64,000 bases of DNA from Macrostomum hystrix. Lineage: Eukaryota; Platyhelminthes; Macrostomidae. The stretch spans positions 11,696,001-11,760,000 of the forward strand of contig CATNEN010000039.1 of NCBI GenBank assembly GCA_950097015.1, read 5' to 3'. Position numbers and translations under genes: made by a program. Below the pieces are notes generated by a model. The model was given only the letters and a program-made list of their open reading frames with translations. It had not been told where the DNA came from and made no database searches. Numbering within the stretch: position 1 is the first letter of the stretch; every line of letters starts with the position of its first letter. Shown here one piece after another: positions 44,601-55,125 of this stretch.

Positions 44601-46207
44601 TTAAGTGTCTTGCTAAATGAAAAAAATTGTTCCATTGGAGTCGGGAATCGAACCCGTGACCTTCAAGTCATGGGAGTCCGACACTCTAACAACAAAGCTT
44701 TAACCTCCGCCAACCTACAATCAACAAAATCAATATGCTAGTGTAAGAGGTCCTGGTAACCCCGGTATAATGGCGCGCACCTTTGTCGAAAGCACTGTCT
44801 GCATCGTTGCCAATCTGCAGCTTCACTGGCATAGAAGTTCTTGGTCCAGCAGCCAGGTCGCCCTGTCGCATTTTTTCCCGCCTATCCACCGCTAGCTGCC
44901 GTCGATCACACTCGGACAGCTCCGAGCCGCTAGTGAAAAGAGTCAGCCTTGACGCGTCCATCAAGCTCGTTGCCGAGGTTGTGGCCTCACTAATACCAAC
45001 TGTGGAAACAGGCTTTGTGAGGGACGTCTCCGCAGCAGACCATCGTGATCTACATCGATTTTCAGTCGGCAACGACAGTCGAACTGCTGAATCAGGATGG
45101 ATCGCCAACGAAGTTTTCAAAGACGCTGGCACAGCCAAACTCGTCGAGCGCTGACGGTCGTGCGATTGGCGGAACTGGCTGCTTAAACGAGCGCGCTCGC
45201 TACGTCGACGGCCAGGACAGCAGAAGCAGCAATCCTCACAGCAGGAGTCGCCGTCGATAAAGAAGTCATTTTCGTTGTCAGAATCCCCATCTGGATCGTG
45301 GTGGTGTTGCTGATGATCCACGTTTTGTCTTCTTGCTGTTGATTAGAACAAGAAAGTTTTTTTTATTTTACCCTACAACGGAACCCTAGTCTAAAAGTAC
45401 TAATGCATATATATATACGAGTATATCTTCTATAGCTCGTCGTGAGACTGTCGTGAGACTTTGTCGTGAGACTTTGTCGTGAGACTTTGTCGTGAGTCTT
45501 TGTCGTGAGACTTTGTCGTGAGACTTTGTCGTGAGACTTTGTCGTGAGACTTTGTCGTGAGACTTTGTCGTGAGACTTTGTCGTGAGACTTTGTCGTGAG
45601 ACTTTGTCGTGAGACTTTGTCGTGAGACTTTGTCGTGAGACTTTGTCGTGAGACTTTGTCGTGAGACTTTGTCGTGAGACTTTGTCGTGAGACTTTGTCG
45701 TGAGACTTTGTCGTGAGACTTTGTCGTGAGACTTTGTCGTGAGACTTTGTCGTGAGACTTTGTCGTGAGACTTTGTCGTGAGACTTTGTCGTGAGACTTT
45801 GTCGTGAGACGTCACACCGAGTCGTTGGGCTAACCTGTCAACAGTCCGCTATTTCGAGCCTGCTTTATAACGCGCCCCGGTGTACACGGCGGCAGCTCCG
45901 ACTTCGGCCTGGGCGCCAGCTGCGGCTCGCTCATGCGCGGCTTCTCAAAGCGTCGCCAGAGCCACTCGCTGACCCAGGCGCTTCCGACATCACCCGCGAG
46001 ATTCCGAGCCTCTTTCCGACGCAAAAGATCAGGCCGCCTAGCATAGAGAGGATGCTGGCTGATGCCCAGGTCAATGCTGCGCGGCTGCTGCTCCCGGGCA
46101 ACGTCTGCGCATACTGGCGTCCATATTTTCGACCTCACGTAGGAGACGTCAAAGGCAGGATGCTGCTCGTCAGCTGCAGTTGCGGTAGCCATCTGTACAG
46201 CAGCCAT
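37519..46207 (-). CDS. Large, mostly low-complexity protein of unknown function, ten exons
   Basis: I assembled exons (transcription order) 46207-45835, 45335-44781, 43566-42581, 42501-42138, 41443-41355, 40895-40669, 40565-40361, 39621-39543, 38734-38616 and 37842-37519. All ten are bounded by GT-AG sites in matching phase and give 1106 aa. Residues 1-124 are an ordered-looking head (SKIWTPVCADVAREQQPRS, SEWLWRRFEKP). Exon 2 has an acidic stretch then CCEDCCFCCPG. Exons 3-7 are Ser/Glu/Gln-rich and probably disordered, with five RRxS sites around residues 580-690, poly-Ala and poly-Gln. The last about 160 residues look folded: TTRFELPFDLQDLE, EPKAYIRQFAVISSRRLFLY, VSIKDLDRCLSDLL, LDSRLFCAFCAVVER, LPFKLRNVQLTEKMARLL. 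That tail has a helix-loop pattern like a degenerate EF-hand pair without clear Ca ligands. I do not recognise the family. The start is the only ATG before the head; poly(A) signal at 37333. Confidence 0.82.
39025..39185 (+). mobile_element. SINE-A copy 3, 3' part (intron of the 1106-aa gene)
   Basis: Plus orientation; contains GTGTGCTCAGGAGTCAGCGA, AATGGGCAGAATTGCCT and GCAGCCCTCCTGCAATTATT. The tRNA-like head is missing (5' truncation). It is antisense to the host gene. Confidence 0.8.
40228..40322 (-). mobile_element. SINE-A copy 4, head fragment
   Basis: Contains GGCCTTGGAATCGAGCTCAG and GGACCATGTTGCAAAAAGCG, matching the tRNA-derived head of the other copies read on the minus strand. 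The body is lost. It lies in an intron of the 1106-aa gene. Confidence 0.6.
41592..41936 (-). mobile_element. SINE-A copy 5, near full length with ATA-repeat tail
   Basis: The minus-strand element has a tRNA-like head at 41880-41936, the full body, and ends GCAGCCCTCCTGCAATTATT followed by a (TAT)n tail (plus strand ataataata, 41598-41641). The long microsatellite tail suggests a fairly recent insertion, into the intron 41444-42137 of the 1106-aa gene. Confidence 0.88.
44405..44715 (-). mobile_element. SINE-B copy 1 (intron of the 1106-aa gene)
   Basis: The minus strand starts with a convincing tRNA-like head: GTTAGAGTGTCGGACTCCCA, then TTGAAGGTCACGGGTTCGAT and TCCCGACTCC (B box GGGTTCGATTC). 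The body shares CCAGCTGTTAAATGGGTACC-type and GGGTGTGGCGTCCCCC blocks with 47590-47845. It could be mistaken for a tRNA gene, but the acceptor stem is imperfect and the same head plus body occurs twice. Confidence 0.8.
45430..45810. repeat. 13-bp minisatellite (GTCGTGAGACTTT) filling intron 1 of the 1106-aa gene
   Basis: About 29 copies, nearly all identical (one GAGTCTTT variant near 45495). It takes up about three quarters of the 499-bp intron 45336-45834 and ends about 24 bp from the splice donor. The 150-aa frame with TTKSHDKVSRQSL repeats is an artefact of 39-bp (3 x 13) periodicity. Confidence 0.97.
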
Positions 46208-47224
46208 GATGGCTGCATGCTTTGCGCTTTAATTTATATGCACTTGTTTTTAGCATTGTTGGAAGCAATAAAATTTAAAACGAAATGACAAAATAAGTGG
46301 CTGGGAATGAGAGTGAGGGGCGGAGAACGTATGGCGCGACTGCGGAGAAAATGCTTGGACCCTTTGTCGGCAGAACACCTACAGATGTTTATCTCTTCGG
46401 CCGAGCACTCGAATTGGACTCTTGGATTGTCTTACTGCTACAGCATTCTTTCGTTGTCGTTTTTGATAACATAAATACAACATATAGAACCATTCAACAA
46501 ATGATAAAGAAACTTTTACTGCCTATTCTTCATTTACTCTCTACTAGACAATGATATGCGATATATGTCGAAAAATATAAATTGCTTTGTCAAGACAAAT
46601 TGGTAAGCAGATGAAAAAATAATAGCATATGGTCAGAAAAAACATCATAAAAATAGAATTAAATGAGAGATTTTCAAGCAGTGGGCTCATTGCAAAGAGA
46701 AAAAGTTTTTTTGCAGGAGACTTTAGCATCGCCGACAAGCTGCAGCGAGGCAACTGACCTGTAATTCACAATGGCCCATCAGATGGCCGGCACTTTGGTT
46801 CGGGTTAGTTACGGCCATTTGCAGTGTTGCCTCTCGTTTCTAAAAATAGATTACAATGATACAGCCGCTCATTGCGTGACTGAGTGGACACATTCTAGGG
46901 TTATCTAGTCCTTAGCCCTTGGAGTTTGAGAAAGAAGTCTATGAGAATATTCGCCGATTCGTTGACATAAAACTCTAATTAACGGCCGTTGTTCTAAACG
47001 CATGCTAGATATAATTGCGACAGGCGTCCAACAAGTTTGTTGGCTGTCGTATGAATTTGAATGCGATTTCATTGCTTTACGAGCAGTTTTAAGCCATAAA
47101 AATAAAATACGAGTAAAAACTGTTAAACTCGGATTCCTAGCCATTTTTCTCATTATATTCAGGAAAAAATATGTCTCACTTTAGCAGGTAACGATATAAA
47201 ATGAAATCCTATCTGTAATTCCCG
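46208..47224. other. Upstream of the 1106-aa gene; no gene recognised
   Basis: It should include that gene's promoter and 5' UTR. Open frames of 60-85 codons are AT-rich and unsupported. Confidence 0.4.
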
Positions 47225-47555
47225 TATAGGAACTGGCACATCATTTGGTGACAGTCGACCCGCGGCCAGCGAAGAGGCGATTCTGCCCATTTCGCTGACT
47301 CCTGAGCACACACGCAAACATACTGCAAGCAGACACGCACTCACACAGGTCTGTTCTGACTTACTCATCCTCAGGCAGTGTACACTTTCACTGGTCCTTG
47401 GAGGTTGGCCCTCAAGAGTCCGAATTGCACGACAAGCCATCAAGCCTTCTATCCGCGGCTGCGCCCTAAATGACTGTGGCCTCGCCGCGGTATCGAGCTC
47501 AGGGACCTTGGTGCGAGAGGCAAACGCGTTAGACTGCTCTGCCACTGACTCCCTG
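47225..47555 (-). mobile_element. SINE-A copy 6
   Basis: Minus-strand element with a well-preserved head (GTGGCAGAGCAGTCTAACGC, then TTGCCTCTCGCACCAAGGTC, CCTGAGCTCGATACCGCGG). The A-box-like TGGCAGAGC is the clearest of all copies. The body runs to CCAAATGATGTGCCAGTTCC and stops short of the usual tail. Confidence 0.87.
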
Positions 47556-47589
47556 AATGCTTGTTACATTTAACAACGAGTAGCAAGTT

Positions 47590-47845
47590 TTGCTATTGCG
47601 CGGCGCATCAGAAGGCTGTCTAGCTGTTCAGTCCATGGACTGGGGGACGCCACACCCACCCTTAATTAACCCAGCTAATGCTGGTACCCATTTAATAGCT
47701 GGGTTAACTGAAACAACGCAGAGTCAAGTGTCTTACTAAAGGACACAAGTTGTTCCAGTGGAGTCGGAAATCGAACCCCCAACCTTCAAGTCGTACCTTC
47801 AAGTCGTAAGTCCGACACTCTGACCAAAAGGCTACAACTTCTGTA
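47590..47845 (-). mobile_element. SINE-B copy 2
   Basis: Matches 44405-44715 over GGACGCCACACCCACCCT, AATGCTGGTACCCATTTAA, AGCTGGGTTAACTGAAA, AAGTGTCTT and GAGTCGGAAATCGAACCC. It carries a 14-bp internal duplication (ACCTTCAAGTCGT twice, 47786-47815). It lies right next to SINE-A copy 6. Confidence 0.8.
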
Positions 47846-50133
47846 ACCTTCATATTCCAAGTAGTTCATATTCTAAAAAAGGCAGAAAGATGTACACAGC
47901 GCAATCGAACAGATAAATCACTAGATTTAGTGATTTAGTGGCTTCGAGCCATGTCAGAATTAATTAGGGGGGTCGATAAATTAGTATTCAGCTGCATTGC
48001 GTTCTCTCCATTGATGCGAATTCATTCGGCGAAAAATGTCGCTTTAAATCCAAGCGTTACGCTCGTAAACTCGCGGGCTGTTCAAAACTCATGCTTATGA
48101 CTCGAATCGGTTGCAGGCAACTCTGATTTGATTTAAATCCCCCAAGATTGATCAGACAGAGCTTCCGTTCAGTCCGTCGAATTCAGTCTTAACATTGGCA
48201 CATGCTCAGGAAACAAGCGGGTGTAAAGGAAAATTAGATGAGGAAAAAAGTTCCACCGCTTAATTACTGCCCTGCGAGTTCAGCGCTGTAAATCTCCGAG
48301 CCAGATGCTAATGCTAGTTTGTAAATAATGAGAAGTATAACTTTCAACCGTCTGCCTGCAATAGGTAAATGTAAAGTTGTCATATTTAGTATTGTATGCT
48401 GACAACACTATTTTTAACTTGGATGGCAATAACCAATATATATATTTTCATAAATATTTTTAACCAATTTGACCAATAATTTAACCAGACTGTCTTTTGT
48501 ATGTACGTTACGACAATATTTAACGAATGTTTTTTTAATTTCGTCTATTGTTTAAACACCGTACTATAGGGCACTTGAGCAGTTAATGCCCAAAATTCAG
48601 TCTGATGAACGAAGCAAACGCTATGTTATGCCCTACATGCAACACAAAATACACGTTTTGTCGAATGTTTCATGAGTTTACTGCCTGATGTCTTGCCAGT
48701 CCTAATACACAGTTTTGGCCCTAGAAACTTGTCATGCGTTGAATGACTGTATCTGCAATTGAATGCGTGACTTCATTTAGAGTTAAAGAAAATTTCTTTT
48801 GTATTCTATTCGGTATTTTAAAAAACATTGAGTACTGTAGATTGTGTCTCTAATTGTTTCATGAGCATGTGTATATTCTCAAGAGGTTGTGGGTTTGTGT
48901 GTGTGAGTTTGTGTGCGGGTGTGCGGGTACGGGTACTCACGAGTACTCGGGAGTGTGCGCGTACTTTCAGGAGTGTTTAGGTACTTTAGGGAGTGTGGGT
49001 ACTTTAAGGACTGTCTGGACACTTGCAGGAGAAAGTATGAGTTCATTTCCAGAATTGCTTGGCCAAGTAGCCTTGTGAGACTTTAGCTGAAACTATTAGC
49101 TTGATGAAATTGCTGCATCAACAGGCTGATAAAAACTGCTAGTCCGCTATTGCGACTGTCGGCGCCTTTCGTCGACTACAATCAACAGGAAACCAATTTT
49201 CTGCTACAAAGCAGAGCCGTCGGGGATTTTTTTAGAAAGTCTCAGAAAATTGTCTCCTCCTTAAATTTTACCGTTTATTTTAGATGTTTTCACTGAGGAC
49301 GCTAGGACTCGCTTATTTTCAGATAAAGTCAAAAGACGGAGTTTGTAAGCTTAAAACAGTGTCCCAAAGCTCTCCGCAGATAAAAAAGAAGTCTGAGAGT
49401 TATTATCGAGTGCAGTGACAACAGCACTAACTAAACAGCCGGGGATAGCGAGATAAGCTGAACGTTCTTGGTTGAAAATTTATATTAGGCAAGCCACAGG
49501 GTTAGTTTAGCATTGTAGTCGATGCATCTTCACGACCAAACGTCACGATGAATCGACATGGCATGTGAAATTCTCTAGGCGTCAATTGCACGACAATATG
49601 TAAAGATCAGTAATGAGAGATTCGATGGAACTGAAGTTCACCACATCAAAGAAGAGGGTACCAAGCGGCAATTAACAGCTAGACTAAAGGTGGGTCACAG
49701 AAGTTAAGATGATGGGCTTGGACAAGCCACAAAGCCTAATAGGCTAATCAATTTTCTATTCTCATCAACCAGCCTAATATGACACAAATTTTAATACAAA
49801 GTCGCAAGTTTTTGGTCGGTAAAAGAACGCGAGTAAAAACACAACATAACTGAATCAAAAGTGAAAAAAACACAACTGAAGTTTTGGATTTTATAAAATT
49901 AAAACACCCAGAAGCGTCGGCAACACAGCGTACAGTGCAACACAGTGCGAGCGTACCTTTTAAATTAAAAATCAATGATTGTAGCTCGTATATGGCGCCA
50001 ACAATTTAGATTTTTGATATAATGTGTATAAAGGGGGTATACGGAGTCACATACTAAATCTGTCTTCGAGTCGAAATTCCAGTCAAATTGTCAGTATCGC
50101 AAAAAATAGGTTTCTCCAGACGGAAAACTCGTC
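47846..50133. other. Intergenic; no gene recognised
   Basis: A GT-rich, irregular stretch is at 48890-49030 (GGAGTGTNNGGTACTTTAGG-like words). A 75-codon minus frame at 49748-49975 has no supporting features. The 3' UTR of the GPCR should occupy the right end. Confidence 0.4.
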
Positions 50134-51438
50134 TCATAAAAAGTGTGTCACCTCGGTCTCTATCGAGGTGTCCAGGCTAATGATTTGACAGTCGCGGCTC
50201 GTATGCGAGTATCTGAAATCATCAGAACGGTCGCCACTGTCACCAGACGAGGCTGTGCCTTGCAGTCGGTGCATTCGCATGCAGTCAGTAGATTGGCGCT
50301 TCTGATGCAAATGCAGATGCTGCACCTGCAGCTTCCGCTGTCTCAACTGCTGCTGGCGCAACCTGTAGCGTCTTGGACAAAAGGCCCGTCCAAAAATGTC
50401 GACCAGATCGCCGCGGAATTTATTCGACGAAGCAGCGTAGACAAAAAAGTTTAGTACCGAGTCGGTTACGAGAAGCACGTTCGTGATGCTGTCCGGGTGG
50501 ATTGCGAGCTTCTCAGGCAGGTCGGGGTTGTGCTGCAGAATCGTGGTCGAGATGAAGGTTGGGATCTCGAAGATGCAGAAAAGAATGGCCAACCCCAGCA
50601 CCATTTGGCTGGCTCGAATCGAAGACACCAGGCTGCTATCACCGCCGTTGCAGCCGTTGCCTCCGCAGCTTCGTCGAACTGTCTCTGCGCGCTCAAGACG
50701 GTTGCGACGAATGTAAATCCACATCACGATGGTTGGAAAGGGGATCAGCACTGTCGGTATGAGGGCCTGGAAGATGTAGATGGCCCAGTGTACCAGATCA
50801 GTCTTCAGATAGGGTCGCATCACAATCACAATATCGCCGGGTTGTTTGGCTGGGGCCAGCACAGCAGCTGCATTCTCGAAAGGCAGCAGCTGCTCGGAGT
50901 TGGTGCAGAGCACGCCAACACCAGCCAGGTTGGCCAGCAAAGCCAGCACCAGGGCGGCGCAAATGACGCAGACGAACGCGATGGTCAGGCGACAGCGGTT
51001 GAAGAACAGGAAGCGCCTGGAGGCCAGCGGTCTGACGATCACCTCGCAGCGGGCGGCGCTGATTAGTAAGACGTTCCAGTTGCGAATCGAAACCAGTGCG
51101 TTGATGGCGATGTGAACGCAGCTGGTGAATGTGTGGCTGAAGACGCTGTGCCAGTGCTCGAAGTTGCTGCGCACAATTCCAGCCTCCGTAATGAGGGCGC
51201 ACTGCAGACAGATCTCGGTGCACGAGATGGACAGCAGCGAGAAGCGCACGGCTCTATTGTCGAATTTCTGTCGCGTGAACACAAAAAGAGACAGAGAATT
51301 GACTAGCAGCGCGACCAGGGAGATAGGCAGGATGACGAGGCAGTTGATTCGCTCAGTCAGGACGTAGCTGTGATCGTGCAGCTCCAGTGTGGTGTTGATC
51401 TCAGCCGGTTGGCAGTCGTCCTTGATGAAATGCAGCAT
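50134..51438 (-). CDS. Rhodopsin-family G protein-coupled receptor, intronless, DRY replaced
   Basis: A 434-aa seven-helix receptor encoded without introns. TM1 INCLVILPISLVALLVNSLS (about 31-54), TM2 about 65-86, TM3 about 105-128, TM4 about 152-176, TM5 about 217-243, TM6 about 278-300, TM7 VLLVTDSVLNFFVYAASS (about 321-338). Family features: Cys107 at the top of TM3 and Cys178 in extracellular loop 2 for the disulphide, VRPL after TM3, FCIFEIPTF in TM6 in place of CWxP, and NFFVY (330-334) in place of NPxxY. The DRY motif is ARC (129-131). An N-glycosylation site is at Asn15. The C-terminal tail is Gln/His/Arg-rich with several Ser/Thr. The start is the first in-frame ATG; the frame is open 26 codons further up without an ATG. 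The pattern looks like a peptide or orphan receptor; the ligand is unknown. Confidence 0.9.
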   Translation of the reverse strand: MLHFIKDDCQPAEINTTLELHDHSYVLTERINCLVILPISLVALLVNSLSLFVFTRQKFDNRAVRFSLLSISCTEICLQCALITEAGIVRSNFEHWHSVFSHTFTSCVHIAINALVSIRNWNVLLISAARCEVIVRPLASRRFLFFNRCRLTIAFVCVICAALVLALLANLAGVGVLCTNSEQLLPFENAAAVLAPAKQPGDIVIVMRPYLKTDLVHWAIYIFQALIPTVLIPFPTIVMWIYIRRNRLERAETVRRSCGGNGCNGGDSSLVSSIRASQMVLGLAILFCIFEIPTFISTTILQHNPDLPEKLAIHPDSITNVLLVTDSVLNFFVYAASSNKFRGDLVDIFGRAFCPRRYRLRQQQLRQRKLQVQHLHLHQKRQSTDCMRMHRLQGTASSGDSGDRSDDFRYSHTSRDCQIISLDTSIETEVTHFL

Positions 51439-53149
51439 CTTCGACGGCACACGAGGCTGTGGAGGGTTGTGCCAATGATGGAAAAGATCATTTTGATGCA
51501 GGCCCACACCTTCCAAGCACCTAAGATCTAAAGAATCTTTTAATCTTTAGATAATCGAAAGAATCTCATAGATTTCTGGCTCTATAGACCTAATTTTTAG
51601 TAATATCGAGAAAGATTTTTTGCTCCATTTAATTTTCCAACTCGGTGTGACCGTATTGCTGCGCATGGGATCAGAGACATCCATACAGGTATTCTGTGGC
51701 TAAAATCCCAAAAATATGATCAGCTTGCGGGAAAATATTCGAGGGGAATTTCTTGTGGCTCATACTGTAATTTTTTAAACCCATCAGGTAACTGATAAGA
51801 AATATGAGCTTCGATCATTTGAGCTGTGGAATTTGATTCGATGATCAGTTTAGCTCTGAAATGTTGGTCTGCATGAACTTTTTCAATTACTTTAACGTCA
51901 CGTGGTTCAATAGGCTCAAATATTACAAACGGTTCAGTCCAGAGAAGAGCTGACCTCATGCTTAATCTATGCTTAGATAGGAAACAAGGGATGGCCTCTC
52001 TTAGTGCTCTGCTGCTAGTTAGCAGAATGACGAATGACGGAACTCAGCGCGGCTGCGGAATGCTAATTTGGGTGCCGAAATCAGTCATCAGTCATCAGTC
52101 GCAGGGAGACAAACAGCAATGTCTGTTCAGGGCACGCAGAACAGAGGATTAAATACTATGATTCAGACAGCTTCATCTTGCAAGCCTTTTCGTTAGAAGC
52201 TATTTGAGGAACACATGATAGAGGCCCGTTCAGCTGGCTGCTTGACAATTCGGGCACGCTTTTTCATTTTCAGCGAACGAATCTCATCAACTGTTGGAAT
52301 ACTAATTTGCAGCAAAGCAAGCTTGAATCATGCCGTGTGCTGGAAAGGTGGACGAAGACTCAGAACTGGCGCCAGTGCATAGCCGTGGTCCCCTCTGCCT
52401 CGCAGAGCCTGCGTACAGCCCCTCTGAAGCTCAATCGGGCGGTATGGCACTTTCAGTATGGCCAAAATCAACGTTCTCTGACGTTTGAAGGCCTAAGAGC
52501 ACCTCGTTGTTTGCCCGGTACCTCAGGGACACCAGGATGGCCGTAATCTATCCCACTGCCAGTGTGGATGACACCGATAGATCCCTGCGAGAAACACAGG
52601 AGGTAGTCTGGTTGTCGCAGTGGCCAGCGGAATTGGTGGTCATTTTCCTCTCCTCTGCATCCACCTGCAGCTACGTCAGGTTAGCTATACCGTGAACTTA
52701 TAAAAAACATGTGATACTTGAACTTTGAGAATGAAATCAGTTGTTAGCTTACCTTTACGTGAATAAATGTAAGTGAAGATGTTCTGAAAACTGACTAGCC
52801 TAATGATTTGTTACAGTTTTTAATTAAAAATAATGGAAAAGTTGTTCCTTTCCTGTGTCGAATCGATCCGCTTGACTGATAGGTTTTAAAGGCTAGAAGA
52901 GAATTCGAGATGAAGAACTCAGTGGGACTGAATTGAGCTCAAAATATAGAATTCGGAGCAGACAGTAAACTAAAGTTCACTAATTGAGCCAATCAGATAT
53001 AAGCCAATCGGGAACTGGGCGAATGCGTCAGGAATGGTAACAAAATGAAGGATGATAACTCGTTGGAGGGTTCAATATTGAATTGACAACACGATACGAG
53101 TCTAAATCATAAAACTAATAGATGATGAAGCGACTTAAGCGACTGAAGT
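51439..53149. other. Upstream of the GPCR; one weak ORF, no gene established
   Basis: A 79-codon minus frame (51959-51720) starting ATG has a protein-like composition (LWTEPFVIFEPIEPRD, HISYQLPDGFKKLQYEPQEI) but no family that I recognise; it could be a transposon remnant or a lone exon. The rest, including 52300-52700, shows no convincing exon. Confidence 0.3.
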
Positions 53150-53752
53150 GACTCAATTGGGGAGTGACTGAATTGGGGAGTGACTGAATTGGGGAGTGAC
53201 TGAATTGGGGAGTGACTGAATTGGGGAGTGACTGAATTGGGGAGTGACTGAATTGGGGAGTGACTGAATTGGGGAGTGACTGAATTGGGGAGTGACTGAA
53301 TTGGGGAGTGACTGAATTGGGGAGTGACTGAATTGGGGAGTGACTGAATTGGGGAGTGACTGAATTGGGGAGTGACTGAATTGGGGAGTGACTGAATTGG
53401 GGAGTGACTGAATTGGGGAGTGACTGAATTGGGGAGTGACTGAATTGGGGAGTGACTGAATTGGGGAGTGACTGAATAGGATGAACAGGGAGTGACTGAA
53501 TAGGATGAATAGGGGAGTGACTGAATAGGATGAATTGGGGAGTGACTGAATAGGATGAACAGGGAGTGACTGAATAGGATGAATAGCGGAGTGACTGAAT
53601 AGGATGAATAGCGGAGTGACTGAATAGGATGAATAGCGGAGTGACTGAATAGGATGAATAGCGGAGTGACTGAATAGGATGAATAGGGGAGTGACTGAAT
53701 AGGATGAATAGCGGAGTGACTGAATAGGATGAATAGCGGAGTGACTGATCAT
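53150..53752. repeat. Two-stage minisatellite: 16-bp then about 25-bp monomers
   Basis: About 20 copies of GGGGAGTGACTGAATT (53155-53475) change into about 11 copies of a longer unit, GGAGTGACTGAATAGGATGA plus ATAGC, that is, the same monomer with AGGATGAAT inserted. The central units carry CAGGGAG/TTGGGGAG hybrids. Long minus-strand frames (NSVTPQFSHSPIQSLP) are artefacts. Confidence 0.95.
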
Positions 53753-54439
53753 CGGTGAGTGGCAGATTTTAAGTGACAGAATGTGTTACGTGACTGAGTC
53801 TCTGTTTTTTAAATATGTTCGATTTTAGCACAATGTCTGGGTGGACGGATAAAGTCCATGCAAAAAGCACAAGAGATGCAAATGTTTTTACAGCCTCTAA
53901 TCCTCTAATGAGCTGTTGTTTTGAAATCTCCATCTTGCATTCCATCATGAGTCAAACTTAAATGCGAAGGCTTATGAAAAAACCACCTAAGTAGGTCTTG
54001 TTAGATTAGGTTAGAGATAAGCCGAAAAGTGAACTTGCATTGAAAAATGAGCTTCCGCTTCACTAGAAACGTCTAGAGATTAATCTCATGGCTAAACAAC
54101 GTTTTCATAGAAAGTTCAGTTGCACACCATATTAAGCTACGCATTTTTTATTTTGTTTTTTTTCTTTCAGTTGACTTTTTTTACCAAAAAGGCGTATGAT
54201 AGACTATGGATGAATAATAACACATGGATTGCAATGGATTGCACATCTGCCTAAAATTTAGGGGTATGGTTTCGCTTCTAGAGACCCCCGTTCTCACTAA
54301 TCGGCTTGAATCGATTCACTCGCTGTTCTATGGTAAAAACAAGTGCATTCAAAAAACTTTCAAGCCCGTGTACAGGGACTTCTAGATGCTCTCTAGCACT
54401 ATAGCATTTCATATTTTGCTAAAACTTCAGTAGCTAAAA
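53753..54439. other. Intergenic; nothing firm
   Basis: A short frame at about 54172-54215 reads TFFTKKAYDRLWM, reminiscent of the KKAYDRxW block of LINE reverse transcriptases, but too short to call. Confidence 0.3.
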
Positions 54440-55125
54440 CTCCATTGAGGGCGGTATTAGGGAGGTCTCACTCTTGGCTCGCAGCTAAAACTGAAGTGGC
54501 GCTGCCTTAAAGTGCGGTCTAACTCTTGGCTCGGAACTGAAACTGAGGTGGCGCTGCCTCAAAGTGCGGTCTAACTCTTGGCTCGCAGCTAAAACTGAAG
54601 TGATGTTGCCTTAAAGTGCGGTCTCACTCTTGGCTCGCAGCTAAAACTGAAGTGATGTTGCCTTAAAGTGCGGTCTCACTCTTGGCTCGCAGCTAAAACT
54701 GAAGTGATGTTGCCTTAAAGTGCGGTCTCACTCTTGGCTCGCAGCTAAAACTGAAGTGATGTTGCCTTAAAGTGCGGTCTCACTCTTGGCTCGCAGCTAA
54801 AACTGAAGTGATGTTGCCTTAAAGTGCGGTCTCACTCTTGGCTCGCAGCTAAAACTGAAGTGGCGCTGCCTTAAAGTGCGGTCTCACTCTTGGCTCGCAG
54901 CTAAAACTGAAGTGGCGCTGCCTTAAAGTGCGGTCTAACTCTTGGCTCGGAACTGAAACTGAGGTGGCGCTGTCTCAAAGTGCGGTCTAACTCTTGGCTC
55001 GCAGCTAAAACTGAAGTGATGTTGCCTTAAAGTGCGGTCTCACTCTTGGCTCGCAGCTAAAACTGAAGTGATGTTGCCTTAAAGTGCGGTCTCACTCTTG
55101 GCTCGGAACTGAAACTGAGGTGGCT
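54440..55125. repeat. Tandem array, 52-bp monomer
   Basis: About 13 copies containing CTCTTGGCTCGCAGCTAAAA, CTGAAGTG and CCTTAAAGTGCGGTCT. Two subtypes alternate in blocks, GATGTTGCC and GCGCTGCC; a third (GGAACTGAAACTGAGGTGGC) is at 54530, 54945 and the right end, so segments have been duplicated as groups. Confidence 0.94.

Noticed and set aside
44640-44712. A tRNA gene on the minus strand
   Set aside because: B box and anticodon-arm-like parts are good, but the acceptor stem does not close and the same head with the same body recurs at 47590-47845, so it is a SINE head.
45363-45815. 150-codon frame with TTKSHDKVSRQSL repeats
   Set aside because: A 13-bp satellite in the first intron of the 1106-aa gene; flanking exons use another frame and proper splice sites.
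50143-51367. Several plus-strand ORFs opposite the GPCR, up to 189 codons
   Set aside because: Shadows of the GC-rich GPCR exon; they lack any domain pattern, while the minus frame has seven helices.
54172-54215. LINE reverse-transcriptase motif (KKAYDRLW)
   Set aside because: Only a dozen codons, then a stop; no flanking homology in any frame.
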